A DNA stretch of 64,000 nt from Odobenus rosmarus divergens (GCF_000321225.1 NW_004450944.1:774591-838590); one strand, 5' to 3'. Positions 11,396-23,159 are shown, counted from the first letter of the stretch. The notes: generated by a model from the sequence alone, not told the origin. Translations and numbers: made by a program.

Positions 11396-12890
11396 CCAAC
11401 ATTTTTATTTGCAGCATATCTCTTTTTTCAAGTGAAATTCTGGGTAGAAGTTCACCAGATGCAGGCAAAGCTGCCTTGGCTGAAAGGGGCGTGTGTGAGA
11501 TGCTTGGCGGGGACACTCCCTCCGTCTACTCACAGGCAGCCCTGACCGATCTGAACACAACTGGCCAAGTGACACATTTTATTCCTTTTCCAGGTTGCAG
11601 AGTTTCTGAAGCAATCATTAAAATTGCCTAGGGTACCTTGGCAGACCTTCCAGAACTATACAGACTGGGCTCTCTCCTCACAAAAATTCTCCACGTGCCT
11701 CTGTAACCCTGGACTATGCTGTGTTCCACTCCCCCCGAAACTCCTTTCTGCTTTTCTGAACCTCACTCAGTCAAGAGCATTCTCCAGCCCTGCCTCCCTT
11801 CAGAAAGCTTCCGGAAACACTGTGCCATCCGATCCTGCTTCTCCCCGGTTCCCTTCTCCATCACCAGCACTTAACATTACGGGGACCTTATTACTGAATC
11901 GATGAACACCCCTGATAGGACCCTCCCTCGAGGGAGGGACAGAGGAGGTCCTGACAAACACCAGGTAAGCTCCATGTGTGCCTATCATTCTAAGAGCCCT
12001 GCTTTCCTCCTGAGGTGCAGAGTCTCCCCCTGATTCTCCACTGCAGGAAGCTCCCAAATGTTCTGATCTTTGAAAAGGTAACCTTCATCACAGGATAAGT
12101 AATGAGGACACCTCAATCATCTTCTAAAATAAATATGAACACTTCCTAGTAGAGAAAAAGAAACTCTACCTTCATGGTTCAAATCATCATTTCATTTTTA
12201 TTCCATACGTCAGCAAAGCCTATGGGGCTGCATCTGCGACCCCCAACTCCAGGTGAAGGTACAGAATCAATTCACATCAACAGAACTGAAAGAACAAAAG
12301 CCAACTCATGTTCAAGGTGGCAATGCCAAAAAACCTAATGACGTCCTTTTGAAAAAGTCCTTGCCTGGTAGGTATGAAAGTTTGAATAATGGCCCATAGG
12401 ACCAAACGCCTGTGGAGAACAGACCTCGTAAGGAATGGGAGGAGCCAGAGAAGAAGAAAGTGGGAGGAAAGTCCCATGTTAGAGATGGTGGGAACTCTCT
12501 AGAATCTGACTTATGTGTCAACTCTCAACAAAAAAAAAATTCCTTCACCACATTTTAAGATTTTTAAATCTGTGAGTTCCTAGGAAAAAAAAAAGACATG
12601 TGTTGATGGATTGCTTTGGATGAGCCCACGCACAGTGAGGGGGCCCCAACGGGACCTTGAGGAACCTGCAGGGAAGAGGCTCTGTTGGGCCCCAGGGAAG
12701 GCAACTGTATGGATCTGAGACTTGACCACTCTCTGGCCATCTTGGATGGAGATGCTCTCCCAGCTATTCAGGGCGGGACTGGACAGGTAAAAACATCTCC
12801 TTAATTTTCATAAGTATTTTTGGGTTCGCCTAAGGGGCATGGCAACTTAGCCTCGAAAGGAACCTATGAGTGGGCTGTGTCAACAATTTA
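11396..12890. other. Single-copy DNA, no gene seen
   Basis: Moderate GC. A CAG|GTAAGC donor-like site lies at 11,964/11,965 and a pyrimidine-rich TTCCTTTTCCAG acceptor-like site near 11,593, but the interval between them carries no recognisable protein. No repeat recognised. Confidence 0.35.
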
Positions 12891-12904
12891 AAAACATTCC
12901 TGGA

Positions 12905-13111
12905 GAGACGCCTGGGTGGCTCAGTCAGTTAAGCATCTGCCTTCAGCTCAGGTCATGATCCCAGGGTCCTGGGATCGAGCCCCGCGTTGGGCTCCCTGCT
13001 CAGTGGGGAGTCTGCTTCTCCCTCTGCCTGCCGCTCCTGCTGCTTGTGTTCTCTCTCTCTCTCCATCAAATAAATAAATAAAATCTTTAAAAATAAATAA
13101 ATAAATAAAAT
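12905..13111 (+). mobile_element. SINEC (CAN-SINE)
   Basis: Full-length; tail extended to about four AAAT units. Target duplications at 12,891-12,904 (AAAACATTCCTGGA) and 13,112-13,126 are near-identical. Confidence 0.94.
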
Positions 13112-13126
13112 AAAAGCATTCCTGGA

Positions 13127-13820
13127 AACTGTGGGGGAGGGCTTTTTATGGAAAGGGAATGATGATGTGTTTGTACATTAAAAACATAAGAAAATGGGAG
13201 TAGCTCTTGGTTTCAGTTTGTCTCCCCCCAGGTATTGCCAGTTCCCTGTCACATAGGGGAAACTCAGGCACCTTATGAGGGAACAGAGAAATAGCCAATT
13301 CCAAACTCCTGCCCAGGTAAGCACTGATAAGCCTGACTACTCTCTTGCCTAGGCATGGCACCAGAAGAAGAGCCAGGGGAACAAAAGCCCTAAGATCTGG
13401 ACTCAGCCAGTTCCACCGGTGACATATCATGTGACCTTGGACCAGGCATGTTGTCTGAGTTTCAGAGCCTTTGTTTATGAAATTTGACGTTGACATTGAC
13501 GGTCTTGAAATATTAGCTTGTGGCGTGTTTTTGTTCCCTTGGTTAAGAAATAATATGTGTTCATTGTAACAATATATGATTCATTCAGAGGATGAGTGGC
13601 AAAGGGGAGGGCCCTGCTAACCCCCTCATACTGGGAGAAGTGGGAAGGACGGGGGTACTGAGGCACAGGAAGAAAGGCCTAGAAGAGAAGCCAGGGGTGA
13701 GGGTTGATTTAGACCCTCCAGCAGCTGACTGGAAGGAGAAGACAGAACAGGGCCTCCTCTAGTCCAAAAATTCCTTATGGCACAGCAGACCCCGGAGCAG
13801 GTCGACCAGAGGAAGGGCAT
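13127..13820. other. Single-copy DNA, no gene seen
   Basis: Minus-strand open frames of 116, 63 and 64 codons overlap here without any recognisable domain. A CCCAG|GTAAGC donor-like site at 13,316/13,317 has no partner I can support. Confidence 0.35.
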
Positions 13821-13821
13821 T

Positions 13822-14005
13822 AGACCAGGAGCCAGGAGACATGTCCTGCTCCATCGCTGAACTGATTTTGTGACTTTGGGCGGGTGACTGAACCTTCCTG
13901 AGTTTCCATTTCTTCATCTGTAACACCTAGGCAATAGTTCCTATTTCAAAGCGGGGTTGGGACAGTAGAAGGGATCCAGCTCATGAAAGCTGTAGGCAAG
14001 CTTTA
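13822..14005 (+). mobile_element. MIR SINE
   Basis: GATTTTGTGACTTTGGGCGGG, TGAACCTTCCTGAGTTTCC and ATTTCTTCATCTGTAACACC form the MIR core, followed by a decayed 3' half ending around GCTTTAAAGCATGGAT. Confidence 0.75.
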
Positions 14006-14929
14006 AAGCATGGATAGGGCCAGTTACTGTCATGGTCAGGAGAAAGGATGTCCCTCCCCATCTTTGCCTTTATTGTATTTCCTTCACAAGTATTTAGGCA
14101 GTTATATACCAACCAGAGGGACTCTGTGCCCAGCAGCTTTGCTCACCTGTTATCTTGTTCCTCCAGTGAAAATCACGTGGTGGTGAGACATAGGTTAAAG
14201 CAGACAAGGGCATAAAAGAACAAATGTCAGGTGCATCCATGAGGTGATGAGTATAGGCATGTGCACACAATCAGAATTGGGCCCATCCCATTGGGAAAAC
14301 AGTCTCATCCAACAGTTCCTGCTGAAATCCTGCTCTTAATAAACAGGATGGTCCACTCATGTCCAGATCAAAAATGATGGTGGAGGCTTCACAAGAACAC
14401 AAAGCTGACCAGCTTGTGTTATCAGGTCACTGGTTGGAGTTACAGGGACTAGAGGAGAAGTCTTGCATGAGATCCTCAAGGATCCAGTTTATGGGGTAGG
14501 TGGGGGTGGCACCTCCAGCAACAGCCCTGAACCCAGAGCCAAATCCCACACTGGAAACACAAATGCCAGAATATGGGTATGCCAAGACCTGCTGGGTTAT
14601 CCAATCTCCCAGGCCAGAAAACTGTCAAACCTGTCTGCAATGGACTTATCCAGGCCATCAGTTTACATTTTTCCATGTTTGGGGGTGTGATTTCTCATAG
14701 CCATAAGGGGAAAGAGACTTGAATGGAAACAGCCAGCTCCAGGCCCCAGGATGATGCCCAGTGGGGAAGGGAGTGCCTACATCCACAATCCTCCCCAAAG
14801 TGCAGTGAAATTCCCCTGCCTTTTGCAACATCCATGCCTCAAAGACCCCCTACTCCATCTTCATCTTCTCCCATCACTAAATTGATCATTAGATGCATTC
14901 CCTCCCCCAGCAGTTATTTATTCATGTAA
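14006..14929. other. Single-copy DNA, no gene seen
   Basis: No repeat recognised. Three overlapping frames of 66-75 codons at 14,463-14,700 on both strands are typical of chance frames in balanced composition. Confidence 0.35.
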
Positions 14930-15225
14930 TATTTTTCCAAAGCAGAAATCTTTTTTATCTAATACACAATCATTGCAAAAAAAATTTTTTTTCCAAACAG
15001 ACAGTGACATTACCCAACCTGTTTCTACCCATAATTCTACTTTTCCTACCCCCTCACTATTTATAGTTTGGAATATATCTTTCCAGAGCTATTCTTTCCC
15101 TTAATTTGGGGGGTTGATGTGACACATATGCACAGGTCTTAAGGTCTTTTAATTTTGCCTGTTTGAACTTCATATAAATGCAACCATATGGCATGTATTC
15201 TTTGGTGCCCAACTTTTATTTTCCT
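14930..15225 (-). mobile_element. Possible old L1M 3' fragment (antisense)
   Basis: GAACTTCATATAAATGCAACCATATGG with TGTATTCTTTGGTGCCCAACTT resembles the antisense L1M 3' region, which is better preserved at 58.9 kb. The upstream part is too diverged for sure assignment. Confidence 0.4.
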
Positions 15226-15260
15226 TCCCTTCTCTTTCTTTCCTTCTCTCTTTTTCCCCT

Positions 15261-15268
15261 TTCTTTCT

Positions 15269-15336
<68 letters not shown>

Positions 15337-15353
15337 TTTCTTTCTTTCTTTCT
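15261..15353 (+). repeat. (CTTT)n microsatellite
   Basis: About 90 bp of near-perfect CTTT/TTTC tetranucleotide repeat with few interruptions, inside a longer pyrimidine-rich tract from 15,225. Long pure tetranucleotide runs tend to be polymorphic. Confidence 0.95.
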
Positions 15354-15664
15354 CCTCCCTTTTTAGTTTCTTAAATATACTTAAAAAGTAGACATTACCC
15401 TTTATATTAATTTATCTCTCTTTGCAGGATCCTTAATGTATAATTCTCTTTCTCTCTCTCTCTTTTATATTTTCCCCCCAGTAGACTTGTGAACTCTTCC
15501 AGGACTCAAGGCTCCTCCAGGCATCTAAGGTTTGAGAGCAGCCCCAGACTCTTGTAGCTACTAAGGAACATGGCCCTTCTCTGTGAAAGGTGAAGAAATG
15601 GAAAGTGAAATGAGCAAGTAGTCAGCTCTGCTACCTCCTATATTGTCTGCTGACCTGAAGATAT
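15354..15664. other. Single-copy spacer
   Basis: Contains a short TC tract near 15,450. Nothing else recognised. Confidence 0.35.
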
Positions 15665-16195
15665 GATCTTATCAGGAGCCATGCAGGTCAGAAGGCAGTG
15701 GGATAACACATTCAAAGTTCCAAAAGAAAAGCCCTGCCATCCAAGAATTCTATATCCAGTAAAACTGTCCTCCAAGAATTAAGGAGAATTTAAAATACTT
15801 TCAGATAGACAAAAACTGAGAGAATTCATTGCTACCAGAACTGCCCTACAAAAAATACTAAGGGACGTCCTTCAGGCTGAAATGAAAGGACAGTAGACAG
15901 TAATTTGAATTCACATGAAGAAATAAAAGGCACCAGTAAAGGTAACTACATAGAAAAATATAAAGGACCCTACAAATATATTTTTTGTTTGAAATACTTT
16001 TTTTCTTCTATCTGATTTAAAAGACAATTGCATAAAACAGTAATTGTAAAACTGTGTTGATGGGTTTGTAGCATATAAAAATGTAATATGTATGACAACA
16101 TTAGCACAAAGGTGAAGCAGTTTTTATATATTATGAAAACTAAATTGATATTAATCCAAACTAGACTATTACAGGTTAATATAGTCATTGTAATC
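15665..16195 (+). mobile_element. Old L1M internal fragment
   Basis: GCAGTGGGATAACACATTCAA, AAGAATTCTATATCCAG, GAGAATTCATTGCTACCAG, CTGCCCTACAAAAAATACTAA and GTCCTTCAGGCTGAAATGAAAGG are conserved phrases of old L1 (L1M/HAL1-like) sequence. All frames are broken. A truncated SINE marks its right edge. Confidence 0.75.
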
Positions 16196-16196
16196 T

Positions 16197-16338
16197 CCAG
16201 GGTCCTGGGATCTAGCCCAGTGTTGGGCTCCCTGCTCAGTGGGGAGCCTGCTTCTCCCTCTCCCTCTGCCCCTTCCCCCACTTGTGTGCATGCTCTTTAT
16301 CTCAAATAAGTAAATAAAATCTTTTTTTTAAAAAAAAG
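16197..16338 (+). mobile_element. SINEC, 5'-truncated
   Basis: Starts in the middle of the SINE at CCAGGGTCCTGGGATC and keeps the CTCCCTGCTCAGTGGGGAG block, the CT-rich part and a tail AAATAAGTAAATAAAATC. The tRNA-like head is missing. No clear target duplication seen. Confidence 0.88.
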
Positions 16339-17129
16339 GATAAAAGATTTCAAATCCAAAACCTAACCTTTCACTTTAAGAATTTCTTTTAAATACCAAA
16401 CAAAACCCAAAACAAGTGGAAGGAAGTAAAGAAAGATTAGAATGTAAATAAATGAACTAGAGAATAGAAAAATAGAGAAAAATCAACAAAAACAAAAGTT
16501 GTTTTTTTAAGAAGATAAAATTGATAAATCTTTAGTTAGACTGAACTAGAAAAATGAAAGAAGTGTCAAATTATTAACATCATGAATGAAAGAGGAGACA
16601 TCACCATTTACTTTACAGAAATAAAAAGAATTACAAGAGAATACTATGAACAACAGTATACCAACAAGTCAGATAACGTAGATGGAAGGACAAACTCCTA
16701 GGAAGATACAAACTACTGAACTGACTCAAGAAGAAATAGAAAATCTGAATAGACCTATAACAAATAAAGAGATTGAATTAGTAATTAAAAAAAAAAACTT
16801 TCCACAATGAAAAGCCTAAGGACTCGATGACCACTGATGAATCCTAGCAAATGTTTAAAGAATTAAGACCAGTCTTTCAAAAACTCTTCCAAAAAAGAGG
16901 AGAAACACTGTCTAATTCACTCTATGAGGCCACCTTATAAGATAGCAATACCAGACGAAGTTATCACAAGAAAACTACAAACCAATATCCTTTATGAATA
17001 TAGCTGTAAAATCCTCAACAAAATAATAGCAAAACAAATCCAGCAACATATATAAAAGTTTAAACACCATGACCAAGGGGGGGTTCAACTCCAGAATGCA
17101 AGGTTAGTTCAACATACAAAAATCAATCA

Positions 17130-17830
17130 AAGTACAAATGTTGACAAGGATGTGGAGAAAAGGGAACTCTTGTGCACTGTTAATGGGCATGTAAATTGGT
17201 GCAGTAACTATGGAAAACACTATAGATGTCCCTCAAAAAATAAAAAAGTAAAAAACAGAACTACCACATTATCCAGCAATCCAACTTCTGGGTATATATC
17301 CAAAGGAAAGAAAAACAGAATATTAAAGCAATATCTGTACTCCCATGTTCATTGCAGAATTATTCACAATAGCCAAGGTAGGGAAACAACCTAAGTTCCA
17401 TCAGTGGATGAATAGATAAAGAAGATGTGGTATATTTATGCAATGGAATATTACTCAGTCATGGACAACAGGAAATCCTACTGTTTGCAACAACATGGAT
17501 GGACCTTGAGGGCATTACACTAAGAGAAATGAATAAGACAGACAAATACTACATATCACTTATATGTGATATCTTAAAAAAAAAAAGTCAAACTCATAGA
17601 AACAGAGAGTACAAAAATGGTTGCCAAGGGCTGGGGGTTGGGGAAATTAGGGAAAAGTTGGAAAGAGAATATAAACTTGAAGCTATAAGATGAACAAGGT
17701 CTGAGGATCTAATGTATAACATAATGACTATAGTTGATAACACTGTATTGTATAACTGAAATTTTCTAAGAGAACAGAACTTAAATGTTCTCACCCCAAA
17801 AAAGAAAATAAGATAAATATGTAAAGTGAA
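17130..17830 (+). mobile_element. L1M 3' end, nested in the older L1
   Basis: Starts in the ORF2 C-terminal region with TTGACAAGGATGTGGAGAAA, then TTCTGGGTATATATCCAAAG, AATGGAATATTACTCAGTC, ATGGATGGACCTTGAGGGC and a 3' UTR ending in TTCTCACCCC plus an A-rich tail. It repeats a stretch that the outer copy carries again at 18,700-18,950, so two L1 copies are present. Target duplications are no longer recognisable. Confidence 0.7.
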
Positions 17831-19023
17831 CAAGATAAGAATGTCTGTTCTTATAACTTCTACTCAACATTGTAGGAGAGGTTCTAGCCAGGACAATTGG
17901 GCAATAAAAAGAAATAAAAAACATGTAGACTGGAAAGGAAGAAGTAAAACTATCTCTGTTCACAGATGACATCATCTTATATACAAAAAATCCTAAGGAA
18001 TCTGCACAACAAATCAGAACCAAAAAGAAGTTTAGCAAGGTTGCAGGACAGAGGATCAATACACAGAAATTAAATTGTATTTCTGTGCACTAGCAATTAA
18101 AGTGAAATGAAGAAAATAAATCCATTTACAATAGTATCAGAAAGAATAAAATACTTAGGAATAAACAACACAAAAGAAGTGTAAGACTTATACAGTGAAA
18201 ACTACAGAACATCCTTGAAGGAAATTAAGGAAGATGGAAACAAAAAGAAAGACAGTCCATGTTCACAAGTTGGATAATAAGATGGCTCACACTCTCTAAA
18301 TTGATCTACATATTCAACACAATCCTTTTCAAAACCCTTTTTGTAGAAATTGCCAAAATGCAAGGGATGCAGAATAGCCACAACAATCTTGAAAAAAGAA
18401 TAAAATTGGAGGACTCAACTCTGAATTTGAAACTTTCTGATTTCAAAAATTACTACAAAGCTATGATACAAATTACATATCCAATAACAGACATGTACCC
18501 AGAATTTATTTAAAAATTCTCACAAGTCTACCAACAATATAAAGACAAATAACCCAATTTAGAAATGGGGAAAGAATCTGAATAGACATTTCTTCTAAGA
18601 AGATATACAAATAGTTAACAAGCACATGAAAAGATGTTCAGTATCACTAGTCATTAGGGAAATGCAAATCAATACCAAAATGAGATACCACTTCACAACC
18701 ATCAGGATGGCCACAATCAAAATGAGGGATGATAAGTGTTGCTGAGGGTCTGGAGAAATTAGAACCCTCACACATTCCTGGTGGGATTGTAAAATGATGC
18801 AAATGCTAAACAGTTTGGCAATTCCTCAAAAAATTAAACATAAAGTTCCCCTATGATTCGTCAATTCCACTCCTGGGTATATACCCAAGAGAAGTGAAAA
18901 CACATGTCCACACAGAACCTTGTACATGAATGTTGATACCAACATAATTCATAATAGCCAAAAAAAGGCTGAATGGACATCTGAATGTCCATCAATTGAT
19001 GAGCAGATAAACAAAATGTGGTA

Positions 19024-19495
19024 CAGTAGCCACCCCCCTCCCTTATCCTTGGTTAACTTCCTGCAGTTTCAATTACCTGAAGTCTACCATGGTCCGGAAG
19101 CAAATGATCCTCCTTGTGATTTATTGCCGGGTCAATAGCAGCCTAAAGCTACATCATAATGCCTATGTCATTCACCTCATTCAGCTCATCATGCATGCTT
19201 TTTATCATCTCACATAATCACCAGAAGAGTGAATATAGTACCATAAGTTGTTTTAAGAGAGACCACATTCACATAACTTTTATTACAGTATATTTCTATA
19301 ATTGTTCTATTTTATTATTGGTTATTGTCATTAATCTCTTACTGTGTCTAGCTTATAAATTAATTTTTAAATTAAATTTTATCATGTATGTATAAAGCTC
19401 AGTAATAGTATATATAGAGTTCAGTACTATCTACAGTTTCAGGAATCCCCTGGGGCTCTTGGAACATATCAACCATAGATAAGGGGGGACTACTG
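19024..19495 (-). mobile_element. Tigger-type DNA transposon (pogo/Tc1-mariner group), non-autonomous
   Basis: About 470 bp with terminal inverted repeats: left CAGTAGCCACCCCCCTCCCTTAT, right (reversed) CAGTAGTCCCCCCTTATC. A TA dinucleotide sits on each side (19,022-19,023 and 19,496-19,497). Removing the element and one TA restores the L1 phrase AAAATGTGGTATATCCATAC. The interior has the AATAATAAAATAGAACAATTA type block in reverse. No transposase frame. Confidence 0.85.
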
Positions 19496-20159
19496 TATAT
19501 CCATACAATGAAATATTATTTAGCTATAGAGAAGAATGAAGTACTAATACATGCTATAACACAGATGAAACTTCAGAAAATATTATGCTAAGCAGAAGAC
19601 AGATACAAAAAGCCATATATTATGATTCCATTTATATAAAATGTCCAGAATAGGTAAATCCACAGAGAAAGATAATAGATTAATGGTTGCCAGTGGCTGG
19701 GAGAAAAGGGGAATGGGGAGTGACTGCTAATGGTTATGGGGTTTCTTTCTGGGGTGATGGAAATGTTCTGTAATTAGATAGTGGTCATGGTTGCCAAACT
19801 TTGTGTATATACCGAAAACCACTAAATTGTATGCTTTGAAAGGGCGAATTTTACGCTATGTGAATCATATCTCAATTTTTTTGGAAGTTATAAAAAAAGT
19901 AATGGTCTTATTAAAGTCACTTGATTCAGGAAATTACCTTGGATTGAGTAAATTAGTTAAGTACCCATAGCATCTACTCCACCAGGGCATCCCCCTATTC
20001 TTCAAGACACACAGCAAATGCAGCTGCATGTAGGGTGATAAACTAATGTTAGACTGACAATGCAGAATGTTATTTTAAAAGTAAGTTAGAAGGTAACGAG
20101 CAAAAGTTACTTCATATTAAAAGAACAAAATAGCCTCTCAATGAGAGAGATGTGATTTT

Positions 20160-20508
20160 CTTTTCTTTTTCTTTTTCTTTCTTTCTTTATTTTATTATGT
20201 TATGTTAGTCACCAAACAGTACTTCATTAGTTTTTGATGTAGTTCCATGATTCATTATTTGTGTATAACACCTGGTGCTCATTGCAATACGTGCCCTCCT
20301 TAATACCCATCACCGGGTTCACCCATCCCCCCACCCCCCTCTCCTCTGAAACCCTCAGTTTGTTTCCTGGAGTCCATAGTCTCTCATGGTTCGTCTCCCC
20401 CTCTGATTTTGCCCCTTCAGTTTTCCCTTCCTTCTCCTAAAGTCCTCCATGCTATTCCTTATGTTCCACATATGAGTGAAACCATATGATAATGGTGTTT
20501 CTCTAACA
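20160..20508 (-). mobile_element. Carnivoran L1 3' end (antisense)
   Basis: On the plus strand: TTATTTTATTATGTTATGTTAGTCACC, AGTTTTTGATGTAGTTCCATG, CGTGCCCTCCTTAATACCC, CCATCCCCCCACCCCCC and GAGTGAAACCATATGATAATGG. This is the reversed 3' UTR of carnivoran L1, 5'-truncated to about 350 bp. The left TTTC-rich tract is the reversed A-rich tail. Confidence 0.88.
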
Positions 20509-20639
20509 TCTCTGAAAGTTTTTTGGCAAAGCAAAACAAAACAAAACCTTGATTTTTTTTGTAAAGTTACTGTTTCAGCCTGCTGAATAACATCTTTCTT
20601 TTTCTCCCCACCCCTCGATATACATTTCAGATATTATAG

Positions 20640-21110
20640 AATTAAATATATAAATAATAAAACCAGATGAAAATACAGGCATTTATCTCTCTCATCTCTG
20701 AATAGGGAAGATCACTGTCAGCATACACTCCCTTCCAGAGGGAGAAAAAGCATTTAAAAGGAAAAGATTGATAAACCTAATTACATTAAAAAATTAAGTA
20801 TGTACATCAACACACATCATAAACACAATTGAAAGGCAAAGTAAAAGGATGGTTTAATAGTTGCTAGGAATTTGACAAAAGATAATATAATTAACTTATA
20901 ATTAATTCAGATAAATCAATAAAAAATTCTAACAACCCAAAGGTAAAATCTGAGCAAGTTATGAACAGAAAAAAAAAAAGCACACAAAAAAGCCACAGGG
21001 TAGAAAAGATATGTGGTTAATTTGAAACTGTTGAAATTTCCTGGTAATAAAAATGCAAACTGAACTGACAATGAAAAGCTGTTTCTCAATTATGAAATCA
21101 GTCAAGGTTA
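20640..21110 (+). mobile_element. Old L1M fragment
   Basis: GAAAAGATTGATAAACCTAATTACATTAAAA, TGTACATCAACACACATCATAAAC, AACAACCCAAAGG and AATGCAAACTGAACTGACAATG match the region between ORF2 RT and the C-terminus of old L1s. Heavily mutated. Confidence 0.6.
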
Positions 21111-21249
21111 GGAAAGAGATAATGCTAAAATTTGTTGATTTCTCAGTGCTTTTATTTTCCCCTGAGGCATTTTAATTTTCTTTGAACAGTTCCTCATCGT
21201 TTTTGAGTTAAATTCATCCTCAAGTATTTCCTTTTTTGCTGCTATTACA

Positions 21250-21490
21250 TGTAAAGGCTTTGGACTCAGTCAGAAGCCCCAGTTGCTTAAAACCCCAGCT
21301 CTGTAATTTATCGTTTGTGCACATGTGTTTGTGTGCATGCTTGTGTGTGTGTGTGTGCACATGGGCTTTATGTTCAGTATTACTTAACCTCTCTGAGGCT
21401 CAGTTTCCACTTCTGTAAAATGGGGACAAATGAAGCTTTAAGGGAAATATCTGCATATGACAAGCAATAAATGGTAGTAATAACAGCAGG
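21250..21490 (+). mobile_element. MIR-like SINE with a short TG tract
   Basis: TTACTTAACCTCTCTGAGGCTCAGTTTCC and TTCTGTAAAATGGGGACAAATG form the MIR core. An impure TGTG/TGCA tract at about 21,318-21,360 interrupts the upstream half. Confidence 0.65.
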
Positions 21491-21717
21491 GCAGCCATGA
21501 TGGTGACCAATATCTTCCAGTTCCAATATCTCTTGCTTGCACCTCAGGTGGAGACCAAGACCCTGAAGCAGAATCACAGTGGGGAGGACCCAGTTCTGCC
21601 TTTTAGCAGGTACGTGATGTGGGTGGAGAGAATCCCTACTCACAAGGTGGGTTGGTGTAAATTGATTGAGGTATGCAATGCACCATGCCTGCACTTGTCA
21701 ATATTATTATTATTATA

Positions 21718-21916
21718 GGGCGCCTGGGTGGCTCAGTTGGTTGGGCAACTGCCTTCGGCTCGGGTCATGATCCTGGAGTCCTGGGATCGAGTTCTACATC
21801 AGGCTCCCTGCTCGGCGGGGAGTCTGCTTCTCCCTCTGACCCTCCTCCCTCTCGTGCTCTCTGTCTCTCATTCTCTCTCTACAAATAAATAAAATCTTTA
21901 AAAAAAATTTAAAAAA
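21718..21916 (+). mobile_element. SINEC (CAN-SINE)
   Basis: Full-length copy starting GGGCGCCTGGGTGGCTCAG. It entered an ATT-triplet tract: ATTATTATTATTATA at 21,703-21,717 is repeated at 21,917-21,931 as the target duplication. Confidence 0.94.
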
Positions 21917-22029
21917 ATTATTATTATTATAATTATTATTAATTATAAACCCTAGATACTGCCTGTCCAACTCAGAACATTCAAGACCTACCCTAGAGTA
22001 TCACCTTCTTAGAAATAGGTTATCAGAGA

Positions 22030-22590
22030 CACAGGTCAGAATTCCAGCTCAGCCGTGTAACTCTGTGCAAGTTACTTCCCTGTGTCTCAGTTTCTGCACC
22101 TGCAAAATGGAAATGATAATAGTAGTGCTCATAGGACAGTATCATGTTAGTCCGGGTCCTCTGAGATGTAGACACCAAGACGGGATCAATTGTATGAAGA
22201 TTTTATTAGGGGAAATGCCTGTGGAAGAGATGGGAAGGGAGCCTGGGGAGGCTGAGAGAGCCATGGGGAAGGGTGGAGGAGCATCCTTGACCACCATGCA
22301 GTCGGAGAAGGCTGCTAGAATCATGGAGGCAGTGACGCCTGTCAGAGGAGTTCTGTGTCTCTCAGGGATGGAACTGGCCTTAATATCCCTGCAGGACATT
22401 GGATTACCAAGTGCAGCAGTTGGCTCTTTGGTCAATCACGCCCCCTTTAGTTGGAAGTCTGTGAGGCACATTCTCATGGCCCCACAAGTGTTAAGGATGA
22501 AATGTATCAAAACATGTGAAGCCCTTGGAACATGGCCAGGCATGAGGTGAGCACAGTGTAAGTGGCCGCTATTATTATGGTTATTATCAT
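22030..22590 (+). mobile_element. MIR SINE, split by an LTR
   Basis: Left part (to about 22,140): GTGTAACTCTGTGCAAGTTAC, TGTGTCTCAGTTTCTGCACC, AAAATGGAAATGATAATAG. Right part (from about 22,487): GTTAAGGATGAAATG, CATGTGAAGCCCTTGGAAC, then the ATTATTATGGTTATTATCA end. Joined, they follow the MIR consensus order. Confidence 0.75.
22145..22486 (+). mobile_element. ERVL-type LTR-like repeat inside MIR
   Basis: About 342 bp with TG...CA ends (TGTTAGTCCGGGTCCTCTGAG ... CATGGCCCCACA). It carries the GAAGATTTTATTAGGGG motif shared with the LTR-like pieces at 1.25, 23.6 and 29.3 kb. MIR sequence resumes directly after it. The target duplication is not clear. Confidence 0.55.
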
Positions 22591-22638
22591 TAATTGCCTG
22601 AAACATTATCTCTATAGTAGAACCAATAAATACATTTT

Positions 22639-22837
22639 ATTTTATTTTTTTTAAAGATTTTATTTATTTATTTGAGAGAAAGAATGAGAGAGAGAGCACA
22701 TGAGAGGGGGGAGGGTCAGAGGGAGAAGCAGACTCCCTGCCGAGCAGGGAGCCCGATGCGGGACTCGATCCCGGGACTCCAGGATCATGACCTGAGCTGA
22801 AGGCAGTCGCTTAACCAACTGAGCCACCCAGGTGCCC
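22639..22837 (-). mobile_element. SINEC (CAN-SINE), reverse
   Basis: Reversed full-length copy, from AAAGATTTTATTTATTTATT to GAGCCACCCAGGTGCCC. Exact 16-bp target duplications CCAATAAATACATTTT at 22,623-22,638 and 22,838-22,853. Perfect duplications and a good consensus match suggest a fairly young insertion. Confidence 0.96.
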
Positions 22838-22969
22838 CCAATAAATACATTTTAAAAGTCTTTGTCAAGGGTGATGTGATATGAACTATTACTTAACGTT
22901 TTATACATATTTGTTTTATCTACTGTAACAAAACTGAGGAATAAAGCTCTTATATTCCTTTTTCCTCCC

Positions 22970-23040
22970 TGGAACATCTGCATATACATGCTCATAGAAC
23001 ACGCTCAGTAAATGCTTGTTGAATAAATGACGGATCCAAT
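22970..23040 (+). repeat. Short L2-like 3' end
   Basis: GAACACGCTCAGTAAATGCTTGTTGAATAAATGA is the typical L2/MIR-type 3' end. The fragment is too short for a subfamily. Confidence 0.45.
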
Positions 23041-23159
23041 TATCAAGGAAATTACACTGACTGGATCTTCAGTACTAGATGGACTTAACCTTATCTTGGA
23101 AATAAATTCATAAAAAGTTCCCAGTCTGCCCTTCCTAGGAACACCATACCTAGTTGTTT

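Larger units (their letters stand above)
16345..19885 (+). mobile_element. Old L1M copy (ORF2 and 3' UTR), broken by two insertions
   Basis: Three segments belong together: 16,345-17,125, 17,835-19,023 and 19,496-19,885. The first carries the RT finger/palm region. The second includes the RT motif C box (Phe-Thr-Asp-Asp, codons at about 17,957-17,968) and later C-terminal phrases. The third is the 3' UTR with TTTCTGGGGTGATGGAAATG and a terminal TATCTCAATTTT. All frames carry stops and indels. About one part of the RT is missing at the 17.13/17.83 kb junction, where another L1 sits. A Tigger element splits segments two and three. Confidence 0.8.

Noticed and set aside
11594..11964. Acceptor-donor pair that might bound an exon
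   Set aside because: No frame is open across the interval and the acceptor context is ordinary. Such pairs are expected by chance over 64 kb.
13300..13320. CCCAG|GTAAGC donor-like site
   Set aside because: No convincing acceptor or open frame accompanies it.
15178..15391. Frames rich in Phe, Leu and Ser
   Set aside because: They are translations of the (CTTT)n microsatellite.
22065..22550. 161-codon plus-strand open frame
   Set aside because: It crosses a MIR and an inserted LTR-like repeat, so it is assembled from two unrelated repeats.
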